DNA of 64,000 bases, taken from the NCBI GenBank assembly GCA_018065565.1, contig JAGHSZ010000082.1, forward strand, positions 1 through 64,000, written 5' to 3'. This document shows positions 8,344 to 16,276 of the stretch, piece after piece. Every line of letters begins with the position of its first letter. Within the stretch, counting starts at the first letter, position 1. Made by a program: the position numbers and the translations under genes. This stretch comes from Candidatus Colivivens caballi. Its GTDB lineage: Bacteria > Bacteroidota > Bacteroidia > Bacteroidales > Bacteroidaceae. The notes under the pieces are model-generated. The model was not told the DNA's origin. It saw only the letters and a list, made by a program, of their open reading frames with translations, and ran no database searches.

Positions 8344-8376
8344 AAGCATATCTTTCCTCAAAGATGTGCTTTTTTG
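8344..8376 (+). terminator. Terminator after tRNA-Cys
   Basis: A 12-bp stem (AAGCATATCTTT with AAAGATGTGCTT, one G-U pair) with a CCTC loop, followed by a T run. Confidence 0.85.
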
Positions 8377-8460
8377 TTTTTATGCCGGAATCCACTACCC
8401 TATTTTGTTGCAATTGATAGTAACAGGACAATTGCTATATGTAAAGCAACCATAGCAATA

Positions 8461-8493
8461 CAAAACAAAAGAACTTAGGCAATGCCTAAGTTC
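8461..8493 (-). terminator. Terminator of the Leu-Gly-Gly tRNA operon
   Basis: Read on the minus strand, GAACTTAGGCATTGCCTAAGTTC forms a near-perfect hairpin (the arms are GAACTTAGGC and GCCTAAGTTC) followed by TTTTGTTTTG. Confidence 0.85.
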
Positions 8494-8498
8494 CTATG

Positions 8499-8571
8499 AG
8501 CGGAAAACGAGACTCGAACTCGCGACCCCAACCTTGGCAAGGTTGTGCTCTACCAACTGAGCTATTTCCGC
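8499..8571 (-). tRNA. tRNA-Gly (GCC), copy 1
   Basis: The acceptor stem GCGGAAA/TTTCCGC is intact. The anticodon loop reads TTGCCAA, giving GCC, and the discriminator is T, usual for bacterial glycine tRNA. The gene is identical in its visible body to the copy at 8590-8662, only 18 bp away. It is the last gene of a three-tRNA operon. Confidence 0.95.
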
Positions 8572-8589
8572 ATAAAAGCGTTATTTGAG

Positions 8590-8662
8590 AGCGGAAAACG
8601 AGACTCGAACTCGCGACCCCAACCTTGGCAAGGTTGTGCTCTACCAACTGAGCTATTTCCGC
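8590..8662 (-). tRNA. tRNA-Gly (GCC), copy 2
   Basis: Same sequence and structure as the neighbouring copy at 8499-8571 (acceptor GCGGAAA, anticodon GCC). The pair looks like a recent tandem duplication that raises gene dosage. Confidence 0.95.
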
Positions 8663-8684
8663 ATTATTTTATCTTTCAAAACAG

Positions 8685-8765
8685 TGCCCAGGACAAGACT
8701 CGAACTTGCACGTCTCTCAACACTCGCACCTGAAACGAGCGCGTCTACCATTCCGCCACCTGGGC
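8685..8765 (-). tRNA. tRNA-Leu (CAG)
   Basis: The acceptor arms GCCCAGG/CCTGGGC pair. The anticodon stem CTCGT/GCGAG encloses TTCAGGT, giving anticodon CAG. A long variable arm (class II) and the TTCGAGT T-loop confirm leucine; the discriminator is A. First gene of the tRNA operon. Confidence 0.93.
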
Positions 8766-8809
8766 CTTGTCATTGTACCGTTATGGGCTCTTCCTCTGAA
8801 TTGCGGGTG

Positions 8810-8817
8810 CAAAGGTA
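8810..8817 (-). promoter_or_regulatory. -7 element of the tRNA operon promoter
   Basis: TACCTTTG on the minus strand, 45 bp upstream of tRNA-Leu. Confidence 0.65.
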
Positions 8818-8900
8818 CGGTTTTTATTGGAACTACCAAAACTTTTCGTACTTTTTTTCATTCTTTTTTGTAAAATAGTAGTCAATTCATAATAATTCAC

Positions 8901-8908
8901 TAACTTTG
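8901..8908 (+). promoter_or_regulatory. -7 element for the antiporter gene
   Basis: TAACTTTG matches TAnnTTTG, 28 bp upstream of the ATG at 8937. A -33 box at the right distance is not evident. Confidence 0.6.
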
Positions 8909-8936
8909 CGCTGTAAAAACAAACAAATAAAGGCGT

Positions 8937-10283
8937 ATGTTAATAACCACTCTCATTATCGTAGCAATCCTTCTGACGGGCTTTTTGCTGATGAGCACAC
9001 GGCAAGTCAATCATGTAAACCGTGCAGCAGTTGCAATGTTTTGTGGTGTTTCCGCATGGGTTGTGTACATGATTCATGGTGGAGACTTTCTGTCTTTGAT
9101 GAATCACCCAGGTTATGTGCCGGGCAACGAGAAGGAATTCATCGCAAACAATGTAATCGTAAAATACATCAACGAAGCATGTCAGGTCATACTGTTCCTC
9201 ATTGCCACTAATGCCATTGTGGAAATTATGAACAACAACGGTGTGTTTGACTCCTTAATAAAATGGATGCGCACCCGCAACTGCAAGTTGTTTTTATGGA
9301 ACATTTCCTTGCTGACATTTGTTATCTCGGCAAATGTGGATAGTCTGACCACAGTTGTGCTCATGATGTCGATTATGGCACAGGTGGTGTCAGACAATCG
9401 TCAGCGTATGGTTTATTCTTGTGTCATTCTGATTTCTGCCATACTGGGTGGTTCATTCACCGTAATCGGCGACATGACATCCATGATGCTGTGGGTTCAT
9501 GGAGTTGTCACACCATCGGCATTCGCAAGCGGACTGGTCGTACCAGTATTAACAAGTCTGTGTGTGTTCAACCTCCTTATTTCAAAACTACTCATTGGTA
9601 ACCTTAATGTCACATCATTCATCCGTCGATTTGATGGCGATGATTCTTGGCTGACACCATTCCAGAAGTTGCTGATGCTGTTTGTCGGACTGGCTGGTTT
9701 ATGGTCTATACCAACATTCCACAACCTCACTCAGTTGCCACCATTCCTCGGAGCACTATGTGTACTTGCCCTGGTCTGGGTGCTTGAAGGTTTCTTCAAT
9801 TTCAGGAACAACAACCGCTTCGTTCAGCGCAAGTCTATTCGTAACACCGAATTCATCGGAATGCAGCTGATTCTATATTTTTTAGGTATCAGCCTTGCAG
9901 TAGGTGCATTGGTAGAAACTGGCTCGCTCCGCTACCTAAGCGAACAACTCAATGAATATGTACACAATGTATATATATACGGAGCATTCATCGGCTTGAT
10001 TTCAAGTGTCATTGACAACATACCGTTTGTATTAGTCGGACTTAACCTATTTGACACCGATACAGCAGCAACAGCAAAGGAATTTGCATGCAACGGCACT
10101 TACTGGCAGCTGCTTTCATTCTGTTCAGCATTAGGCGGTTCATTGCTGTATGTAGGCACGCTTGCTGGTCATGCTGTGGCAGAATGCGAAAGCATAAGCC
10201 TCAAATGGTATTTCCGTCATATCTTCTGGCGCGTGTTGATTGCATGGATGGCAGGCATGGTTGTCTTCTACATCATGCATTAG
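8937..10283 (+). CDS. NhaD-like Na+/H+ antiporter (ion transporter superfamily)
   Basis: Inner-membrane protein of 448 residues with about 11-12 hydrophobic segments along its whole length. The conserved NhaD/ArsB-type permease stretches are visible: ANVDSLTTVVLMMSIMAQ and GGSFTVIGDMTSMMLWVHG in the first half and SSVIDNIPFVLVGLNLFD in the second, the two re-entrant regions of this fold. NhaD proteins exchange Na+ (or Li+) for H+, which would help with salt and pH homeostasis. Ion specificity is not provable from sequence; a dicarboxylate or other anion carrier of the same superfamily is the alternative. It has its own promoter and is followed after 94 bp by the lipid-kinase gene. Confidence 0.8.
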   Translation: MLITTLIIVAILLTGFLLMSTRQVNHVNRAAVAMFCGVSAWVVYMIHGGDFLSLMNHPGYVPGNEKEFIANNVIVKYINEACQVILFLIATNAIVEIMNNNGVFDSLIKWMRTRNCKLFLWNISLLTFVISANVDSLTTVVLMMSIMAQVVSDNRQRMVYSCVILISAILGGSFTVIGDMTSMMLWVHGVVTPSAFASGLVVPVLTSLCVFNLLISKLLIGNLNVTSFIRRFDGDDSWLTPFQKLLMLFVGLAGLWSIPTFHNLTQLPPFLGALCVLALVWVLEGFFNFRNNNRFVQRKSIRNTEFIGMQLILYFLGISLAVGALVETGSLRYLSEQLNEYVHNVYIYGAFIGLISSVIDNIPFVLVGLNLFDTDTAATAKEFACNGTYWQLLSFCSALGGSLLYVGTLAGHAVAECESISLKWYFRHIFWRVLIAWMAGMVVFYIMH

Positions 10284-10377
10284 TGCGGTCAACAAAACAT
10301 TGAAACTCATTACGGAATGCGGCATTATTCATACTGTCAATTTAGCCAAATTCCATAAACATAACATATAGAATTAG

Positions 10378-11325
10378 ATGGATAACAACTCAAACAGCAC
10401 TCACGCCGATCGTTGGGGTGTGATATACAGTACCAAAGCGGGTTTCATAAACTCTCATAAGCGATGGCTTGCCATACAGAAATACATGGAACGCAAGGGC
10501 GTGCAATACGACTTTGTTCAATCAGAAGGTTCGGGGTCGGTCGAACGACTAACCCGTATGCTGTGTAGCAACCACTACTCTACCATCATCGTTGTTGGCA
10601 ACGACGCTGCACTCAACGAGGCATTGAACGGAGTCCTGAAAACCAAGGAAGAACTTGCGCCCGACTTTGCTTTCGGACTGATTCCTAACGGCATCGGCAA
10701 CGACTTTGCCCGTTTCTGGGATGTCGAGGTGGACGACTACAAAAAGACGGTTGACAAGATGATTAAGCGCCACACCCGTACAATTGATGTCGGACTGTGT
10801 ACATATACTGACGATGACAATGTACCACATCAAAGATATTTTCTCAACTGTGTCAATATCGGTCTAGGCGCACGACTCATTGACTATACCGACAAGTTCA
10901 CCCGCCTGATGGGTTCAAAGCGTCTGTCGCTTATGGCTACCGGCATAGCAAACATCTTTGAGCGCAAGTCGTTCAATGTCCAGTTGAAAGCAGATACGGA
11001 GGAAATCAGCAGTCAGGTTATGTCCATCTGTATCGGTAACTGCCACGGCTACGGTCAGACTCCGAACTCAGTTCCCTACAATGGAATGCTCGACATGTCT
11101 ATCATCACGCGTCCAAAATGGTGGCAGTTGTTCGAAGGCTTCTGGTTGCTGGGCAAGGGACGCTTCCTCAACTACACCAATGTTCACCCATATCGTGTTC
11201 AGAAAGTTTCCATTACCGATGCTGGAAAGGCAAAGGTCAGTGTCGATGGTTGCATTCTCGACATGAAGAAACTGATGCCGATGCGTGCTGAAATCGTGCC
11301 AGACGCCATCAATTTCATTGTTTAG
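10378..11325 (+). CDS. Diacylglycerol kinase-like lipid kinase (YegS/BmrU family)
   Basis: Soluble or membrane-associated kinase of 315 residues with the DAGK catalytic-domain layout: VVGNDAALNEALNG at residues 72-85 stands where most members have GGDGTxNEVxxG, and PNGIGNDFARF at 103-113 matches the usual GTxNDFAR. It continues into the typical C-terminal beta-sandwich (INIGLGARLID-like NIGLGARLIDY, VSVDGCILDMKKLMPMRAEIVP). The family phosphorylates diacylglycerol, sphingosine-like lipids or undecaprenol. The altered nucleotide-binding loop (GND-A-A for GGD-G-T) is unusual and leaves activity open. It lies 94 bp after the antiporter gene; no promoter consensus was found in between. Confidence 0.82.
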   Translation: MDNNSNSTHADRWGVIYSTKAGFINSHKRWLAIQKYMERKGVQYDFVQSEGSGSVERLTRMLCSNHYSTIIVVGNDAALNEALNGVLKTKEELAPDFAFGLIPNGIGNDFARFWDVEVDDYKKTVDKMIKRHTRTIDVGLCTYTDDDNVPHQRYFLNCVNIGLGARLIDYTDKFTRLMGSKRLSLMATGIANIFERKSFNVQLKADTEEISSQVMSICIGNCHGYGQTPNSVPYNGMLDMSIITRPKWWQLFEGFWLLGKGRFLNYTNVHPYRVQKVSITDAGKAKVSVDGCILDMKKLMPMRAEIVPDAINFIV

Positions 11326-11452
11326 TCGCTATCAGACCAATGACAGGCAAGTCTGTTGTTTCTGTTTTTATAGTAAATAGCAGCAGACCCACTTGCCGCC
11401 ACTATATCAAACCCCAGACAATCAAATCAATCATTTATTCAATCACAGTAAC

Positions 11453-12619
11453 ATGAAAAAACAATTTATTGCGTTTGCCCTCGCCTTTATGGGCTCAATG
11501 ACAATGATGGCACAGCAGTCACATGTCAACATTCAGTACGACCCTCAGCGCAACACTGAAAACATCACACCTTTCAGCGCACAAGTCATCTCTCCCGAAG
11601 TACACGACGACCACACAGTCACATTCCGTGTGAAAGCGCCAGATGCAAAAGATGTAAAACTCACAGGCTCAATGTTTGTTGGTAAAGATGCACGCAAGCA
11701 AGTTCCATTCACAAAAGGCGACGACGGCATATGGACACTGAAACTGGGTCCACTCACACCTGAAATCTATTTCTATTATGTTATCGTTGACGGAGTTCAG
11801 AATGTCGATCCAAACAACACATTCACGGGCCATGCAGCAATGCCTGCTTTCAGTATGTTGTTTGTTCATGGTGACGAGCCTGCATGGTATGACCCAAAAC
11901 CAGGTGTTCCACACGGAAGCATCACAACTCACTATTACCAGTCAAGTGTAACCAACGGTCTTCGCGACATGATGGTATATACACCTGCAAACTACAACCC
12001 AAAGAAAAAGTATCCAGTGCTCTATTTGCTCGGTGGTTCAGGCGACCTGACTGAAACATGGGTAATGCACGGTCGTGCCAACTGGATATTAGACAACATG
12101 ATACACGAAGGTCTCGCAAAGGAAATGATTGTTGTTTTCCCTAACGACCAGATGGTGACACGCAGCCATCCACAGCACACAGAACTGGCATTTCCTCTCG
12201 TCGAGAAAGAAATGATTCAATGTGTCATACCATTTGTTGAATCACACTACAGCGTAAAGTCCGACCGACATTCACGCGCCATCAGTGGTCTTTCAATGGG
12301 CGGCAGAATGTCACAGTATGTTGGTCTCCGCAACCTTGATGTATTCGGTTCTGTGGGCCTGTTAAGTGCAGCCATTGAAATAGACGAAACACCAGCATTA
12401 CGCGACAAGGACTTCAATGACCGAATCGACTACTTCTTTGTTGGTGGCGGCACTTATGAAACTGGATTCATGGCACGCCACGAACGCCTTCACGAACAAC
12501 TTGACAAACTTGGCGTAAAGCACGACTACTATGTTGGCGGTGGTGGTGCCCATGACCTTGTGACATGGCGTCACTTGCTGTACGACCGTTTCCTGCGTCA
12601 ACTCTGGAACACAAAATAA
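11453..12619 (+). CDS. Secreted CE1-like esterase with N-terminal E-set domain
   Basis: Exported protein of 388 residues. A signal peptide (MKKQFIAFALAFMGSMTMMA) precedes an immunoglobulin-like E-set/CBM48-like domain (about 45-145, VTFRVKAPDAKDVKLTG ... IYFYYVIVDG) and an alpha/beta-hydrolase of the enterochelin-esterase/feruloyl-esterase type. The nucleophile elbow GLSMGG is at 279-284 (Ser281) and the catalytic His is probably His367 in GGAHDLVTW. Similar proteins act as feruloyl or acetyl-xylan esterases on plant cell walls. The longer frame from 11393 lacks a signal peptide at its start, so the ATG at 11453 is preferred. It precedes the FAS1/Sus locus but is separated from it by a terminator and a repeat array. 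Confidence 0.88.
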   Translation: MKKQFIAFALAFMGSMTMMAQQSHVNIQYDPQRNTENITPFSAQVISPEVHDDHTVTFRVKAPDAKDVKLTGSMFVGKDARKQVPFTKGDDGIWTLKLGPLTPEIYFYYVIVDGVQNVDPNNTFTGHAAMPAFSMLFVHGDEPAWYDPKPGVPHGSITTHYYQSSVTNGLRDMMVYTPANYNPKKKYPVLYLLGGSGDLTETWVMHGRANWILDNMIHEGLAKEMIVVFPNDQMVTRSHPQHTELAFPLVEKEMIQCVIPFVESHYSVKSDRHSRAISGLSMGGRMSQYVGLRNLDVFGSVGLLSAAIEIDETPALRDKDFNDRIDYFFVGGGTYETGFMARHERLHEQLDKLGVKHDYYVGGGGAHDLVTWRHLLYDRFLRQLWNTK

Positions 12620-12650
12620 CAAGCAAACTGTTGTTTGAACTATCAAGCAT

Positions 12651-12687
12651 AAAAGAGCGAAGAATGCAAAAGTTCTCCGCTCTTTTT
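12651..12687 (+). terminator. Terminator after the esterase gene
   Basis: Imperfect stem AAAGAGCGAAGAA with TTCTCCGCTCTTT (one mismatch), followed by TTTTTCG. Confidence 0.75.
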
Positions 12688-12749
12688 CGTTCTATAATCA
12701 CTGCAAATAACATTAGTTACAATGTCAAGCATATTTCAGCATAAACATA

Positions 12750-12969
12750 TGCATGTTAGCCATCGAACCTATGCACAATCATGCCCTCACAACCATATGT
12801 TAGCCCTCAAACCTATGCACGTTCATGCCCTCACAACCATATGTTAACCCTCGAACCTATGCATGTTCATGCCCTCACAACCACATGTTAACCACTTAAC
12901 CTATGCACAACTTTACCCTCACAACCACTTATTCGGCCAACGACCTATGCATGTCAGCCTCAACACAAA
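12750..12969. repeat. Tandem array of five 44-bp units, each of two ~22-bp halves
   Basis: Units start at 12750, 12794, 12838, 12882 and 12926, all 44 bp long; units 2 and 3 are nearly identical and unit 5 is the most diverged. Each unit holds two related halves sharing ATGTT, CCCTC and AACC, and the palindromic cores CATATG and ATGCAT (or ATGCAC) alternate at about 21 and 23 bp. The period is not a multiple of three and no reading frame crosses it. It ends about 155 bp before the -7 element of the FAS1/Sus locus, so a regulatory or architectural role is possible. The rest of the 12620-13312 gap holds a terminator, the promoter and a leader. Confidence 0.85.
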
Positions 12970-13123
12970 TCAGCGTGTGCATGAGTTTCCGTCTACATTT
13001 GCCACTACTTTTCCTATTTCCATCATAAGAACATAACCATACAACACCAACTTTTATTGTTAAAAAAAGTTAACATACAAGTATAAAGAGATACAGAAGT
13101 GTTATAAAAACAAAAATAAAGCG

Positions 13124-13131
13124 TATATTTG
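13124..13131 (+). promoter_or_regulatory. -7 element of the FAS1/Sus locus
   Basis: TATATTTG matches TAnnTTTG, 182 bp before the first start codon at 13313, leaving a long untranslated leader. No other -7 match was seen closer to the gene. Confidence 0.55.
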
Positions 13132-13312
13132 TACCCAAATTAAAAGAGCTTAAACTGTATAAACAACAACCGATAAACTAATCAATTGTAAGAAGATAAT
13201 GCAACAACCGCATTGTTACATTACAATATACCTATCTGGACCCATAAGTGGCATACAAACTAAGCAAATTAAAACGAAACAATTAACTACAAATACTAAA
13301 CAAACTGAATTT

Positions 13313-16237
13313 ATGAACAATCGCATTCGTAAACATTCGCGCAGATGGGCAGGTCTCTTCTGTGCTGCTTCTGTATTGGGAGCATTAGGTGCTTGTTCCG
13401 AAGACTACGAACTGGATGAAAAAAATCCAGATTGGCTCGGCACAAACATCTACGAAGTGCTCACCAACCGAAGCGACTTCAAGAACTTCGTTCATCTGAT
13501 TGACGATCTCGGATACACAGAAGTTCTCGGAAAGACTGGTAGTAAGACATTGTTCGTTGCAAACGACAGTGCTTTTGATGCATTCTACAAAGACAATGCA
13601 TGGGGCGTATCTTGCTACGAAGAACTGACAACGGCTCAAAAGAAGCTGTTGCTCAATTCCGCAATGATCAACAATGCCTATCTGATTGAGATGATGTCAA
13701 GTCTTGAGGGACCAATCAAGGGCGAATGTCTCCGTCGCAAGACTGCAGCAGATGTCACAGACTCTGTGCCTCATTTCAAGGCTGACGAGTTGCCTATTTC
13801 TTACAACACTGAAGACTATGATTTCTGGGCGCGTTTCCGTGACCCACAGCATGGGGGCATATACCTTGCACTTGATGCCACAACCCCAATGATGACCCAT
13901 TTCCTATCGACACAAATGTCGAACGAAAAGATAACCGATGATGACTTCCGAATCATTGTAGGCCAATCACGCAAGAAGAACGATGCCTACATATTTGACA
14001 GCAAGATACTTGAACAGGACATTACTTGTCAGAACGGCTACATCAACCGACTCGACAAAGTGCTTGTTCCTCCGCAGAACATGGCAGAAGTTCTGCGTAC
14101 CAATGGCGAGACAAACATCTTCAGCCACATGATTGATAGATTCTCTGCACCATTCTACAATGACGACTTGACCAAGCGCTACCGTCTGCTCTACGGCAAT
14201 GCTGTCGATTCAGTATTCCAGAAACGATATTTCTCGCTAAGAAGTCAAGGCAATGCTGCGCTCGACAATTCAAGAGGCTCTGATCCAGTTGGTGATCCAA
14301 ACGGCAAAAGCATGGAAAAGAAACAGCTCATATTCGATCTTGGATGGAATGAGTACCGCACTGATGCGCAGACAGCAGTAGAAAGTGATATGGGAATCAT
14401 ATTTGCCCCGTCTGACCAAAGGTTCTACGACTACTTCTTTAATGCCAACGGTGGTGGTCATTTCTTACTTGAGGCGTATGCACCAATGCTGATGCAAGAA
14501 GTCGGAGGTCCAACCGACTACGAAAACATCTACCGCGCAATCGACCAGATTCCACTCAACGTCATCAAAGCTCTCATCAACAACTTGATGAAAGACTCGT
14601 TCAACAACAGCGTACCAAGTAAATTTGAGACAATCAAGGACGATGCGCAGGACCCAATGCTTGACGAGACCCACCTCCCCATGATTAAGGATGTAAAACT
14701 TGCCAACAACGGAGCAGTTTTCATCATGGATGAAGTGCTGACACCAGCACAATATGCATCAGTCAGCGGACCTGCCTATGTTGCAACAGACATGCACATT
14801 TTCAATGATGCAATCCAGGCACAGACACTCGACATCGACTGCAACTACTATGCATATCTGCTTGCAATGAGTGCCCGTTTCAGTTTCTTCGTACCACAAG
14901 ATGAAGGTTTCTGGTACATCGACCCAGTGTCATTTGCACTTAAAAAGGGCGAACAGCGTGCATTACTGTTCGAATATGATGCGAAGAACGGAATCAAATG
15001 CACACCATATGCATACAACTATGACTTCGTTACAGGACAGGGTGAAATTGGGAACAAACTCACAAACGTAAAATCAGATGCCATCAACTGGAAGAACCGC
15101 CTGCGCGACATGTTGGAGACCCATACTATTGTTCACGCCAACGATTCCGACTTTACACTCATCGACGAGACTCAGACCGGTATCGAATGCGACAAGCACT
15201 GGTTCCTTTCTAAGAACGGCGCACCAATCTATGCAGTCAATGCCAAAGGCCGTGCCAATGCAGCAGACCCTTGTAAGGTAATGGGTGGCTGGCAATTACA
15301 GCATAACGACCAGTGCTCAGTCATTCGTTTCGATGATAAGTCGGGCATTGAAAGCATTAATGGAGAATACCGCAAGACAGGTAACGGAAACGGATTTGCA
15401 TACGAAATAGACAAACCAATGTCACCAACAATCGAGTCTGTTTATAGCGTCATGTACAACACCCCTGAATTCCAAGAGTTCTTCAACCTCTGTCAGACCG
15501 ATGACGAAGTGCTGACTGCAATCGGCATAAAAAGTGCTGCTGACAAGAAGAAATACTCAATATTTATCAACAACACTGGACTGCCGGCATACGACAAGAC
15601 CACAGGCAATCAGGTGGCAACAGCAACCAATGTGAAGTTCTTCAACAACTACAACTACACTGTATATATTCCAGAAAACCAGTATGTGCGCCATGCCATT
15701 GACGACCTCGGACTTCCTACATGGCAGCAGATGCGCGACCTGCTCTATCTGGACAACCCTAACGACAAGCCAGAGTGGACCTCAGAAGAAGAACAAGCCG
15801 TTTACGACAAGGTGACAGTCATGGTCAATGTACTCGTCAACTTCATAAAGAACCATTTCCAGGACAACTCAATATACGCAGATATGCCAGCACTCCAGGA
15901 AAAGAAGTATGAAACTGCCACCCTCCTCCTCGATGACGAAGGCATGCCTTCAATCTATGCAAAGGTTACCATCCATTCCGAAGGAAACGGTACACTCATG
16001 GTTACCGATGCCAATGGCAAGACATGTCAAGTCACAAAAAAGAACATCGTAACACGCGACTATGTTCTCGACAATGCCTCAGCACCAACAAAGATTACAG
16101 CATCATCAAGTGCAGTAGTCCATGCCATCAATGGAATCCTCGATTACAAGAAATATGCAGGCGGACGCTACGACAGCGACTTCGTGACAGCCAAGGCACG
16201 CAAAGCATATATGCGTAACTATCGAATACTGAAATGA
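13313..16237 (+). CDS. Fasciclin (FAS1)-domain lipoprotein, large
   Basis: Predicted surface lipoprotein of 974 residues. The N-terminus has a signal peptide ending in the lipobox LGAC (residues 24-27), followed by an acidic stretch (SEDYELDEKNPD) that in Bacteroidetes favours surface export. FAS1-like segments recur: YEVLTNRSDFKNFVHLIDDL ... KTLFVANDSAFDAFY is the first, a middle one includes DMGIIFAPSDQRFYDYF, another ARFSFFVPQDEGFWYI, and the last YSVMYNTPEFQEFFNL ... NYTVYIPENQYVRHAI. FAS1 domains mediate adhesion or ligand binding; the ligand here is unknown. The in-frame Met at 13199 gives a non-signal N-terminus, so 13313 is preferred. First gene of a seven-gene unit; the next gene starts 39 bp on. 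Confidence 0.88.
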   Translation: MNNRIRKHSRRWAGLFCAASVLGALGACSEDYELDEKNPDWLGTNIYEVLTNRSDFKNFVHLIDDLGYTEVLGKTGSKTLFVANDSAFDAFYKDNAWGVSCYEELTTAQKKLLLNSAMINNAYLIEMMSSLEGPIKGECLRRKTAADVTDSVPHFKADELPISYNTEDYDFWARFRDPQHGGIYLALDATTPMMTHFLSTQMSNEKITDDDFRIIVGQSRKKNDAYIFDSKILEQDITCQNGYINRLDKVLVPPQNMAEVLRTNGETNIFSHMIDRFSAPFYNDDLTKRYRLLYGNAVDSVFQKRYFSLRSQGNAALDNSRGSDPVGDPNGKSMEKKQLIFDLGWNEYRTDAQTAVESDMGIIFAPSDQRFYDYFFNANGGGHFLLEAYAPMLMQEVGGPTDYENIYRAIDQIPLNVIKALINNLMKDSFNNSVPSKFETIKDDAQDPMLDETHLPMIKDVKLANNGAVFIMDEVLTPAQYASVSGPAYVATDMHIFNDAIQAQTLDIDCNYYAYLLAMSARFSFFVPQDEGFWYIDPVSFALKKGEQRALLFEYDAKNGIKCTPYAYNYDFVTGQGEIGNKLTNVKSDAINWKNRLRDMLETHTIVHANDSDFTLIDETQTGIECDKHWFLSKNGAPIYAVNAKGRANAADPCKVMGGWQLQHNDQCSVIRFDDKSGIESINGEYRKTGNGNGFAYEIDKPMSPTIESVYSVMYNTPEFQEFFNLCQTDDEVLTAIGIKSAADKKKYSIFINNTGLPAYDKTTGNQVATATNVKFFNNYNYTVYIPENQYVRHAIDDLGLPTWQQMRDLLYLDNPNDKPEWTSEEEQAVYDKVTVMVNVLVNFIKNHFQDNSIYADMPALQEKKYETATLLLDDEGMPSIYAKVTIHSEGNGTLMVTDANGKTCQVTKKNIVTRDYVLDNASAPTKITASSSAVVHAINGILDYKKYAGGRYDSDFVTAKARKAYMRNYRILK

Positions 16238-16276
16238 TAAAGCAACATGTTAACAGAAAAGAAAAAACAGACAGAT

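Noticed and set aside
12750-12969. CRISPR array or coding repeat
   Set aside because: The 44-bp units are contiguous with no unique spacers, and 44 is not a multiple of three, so neither reading holds.
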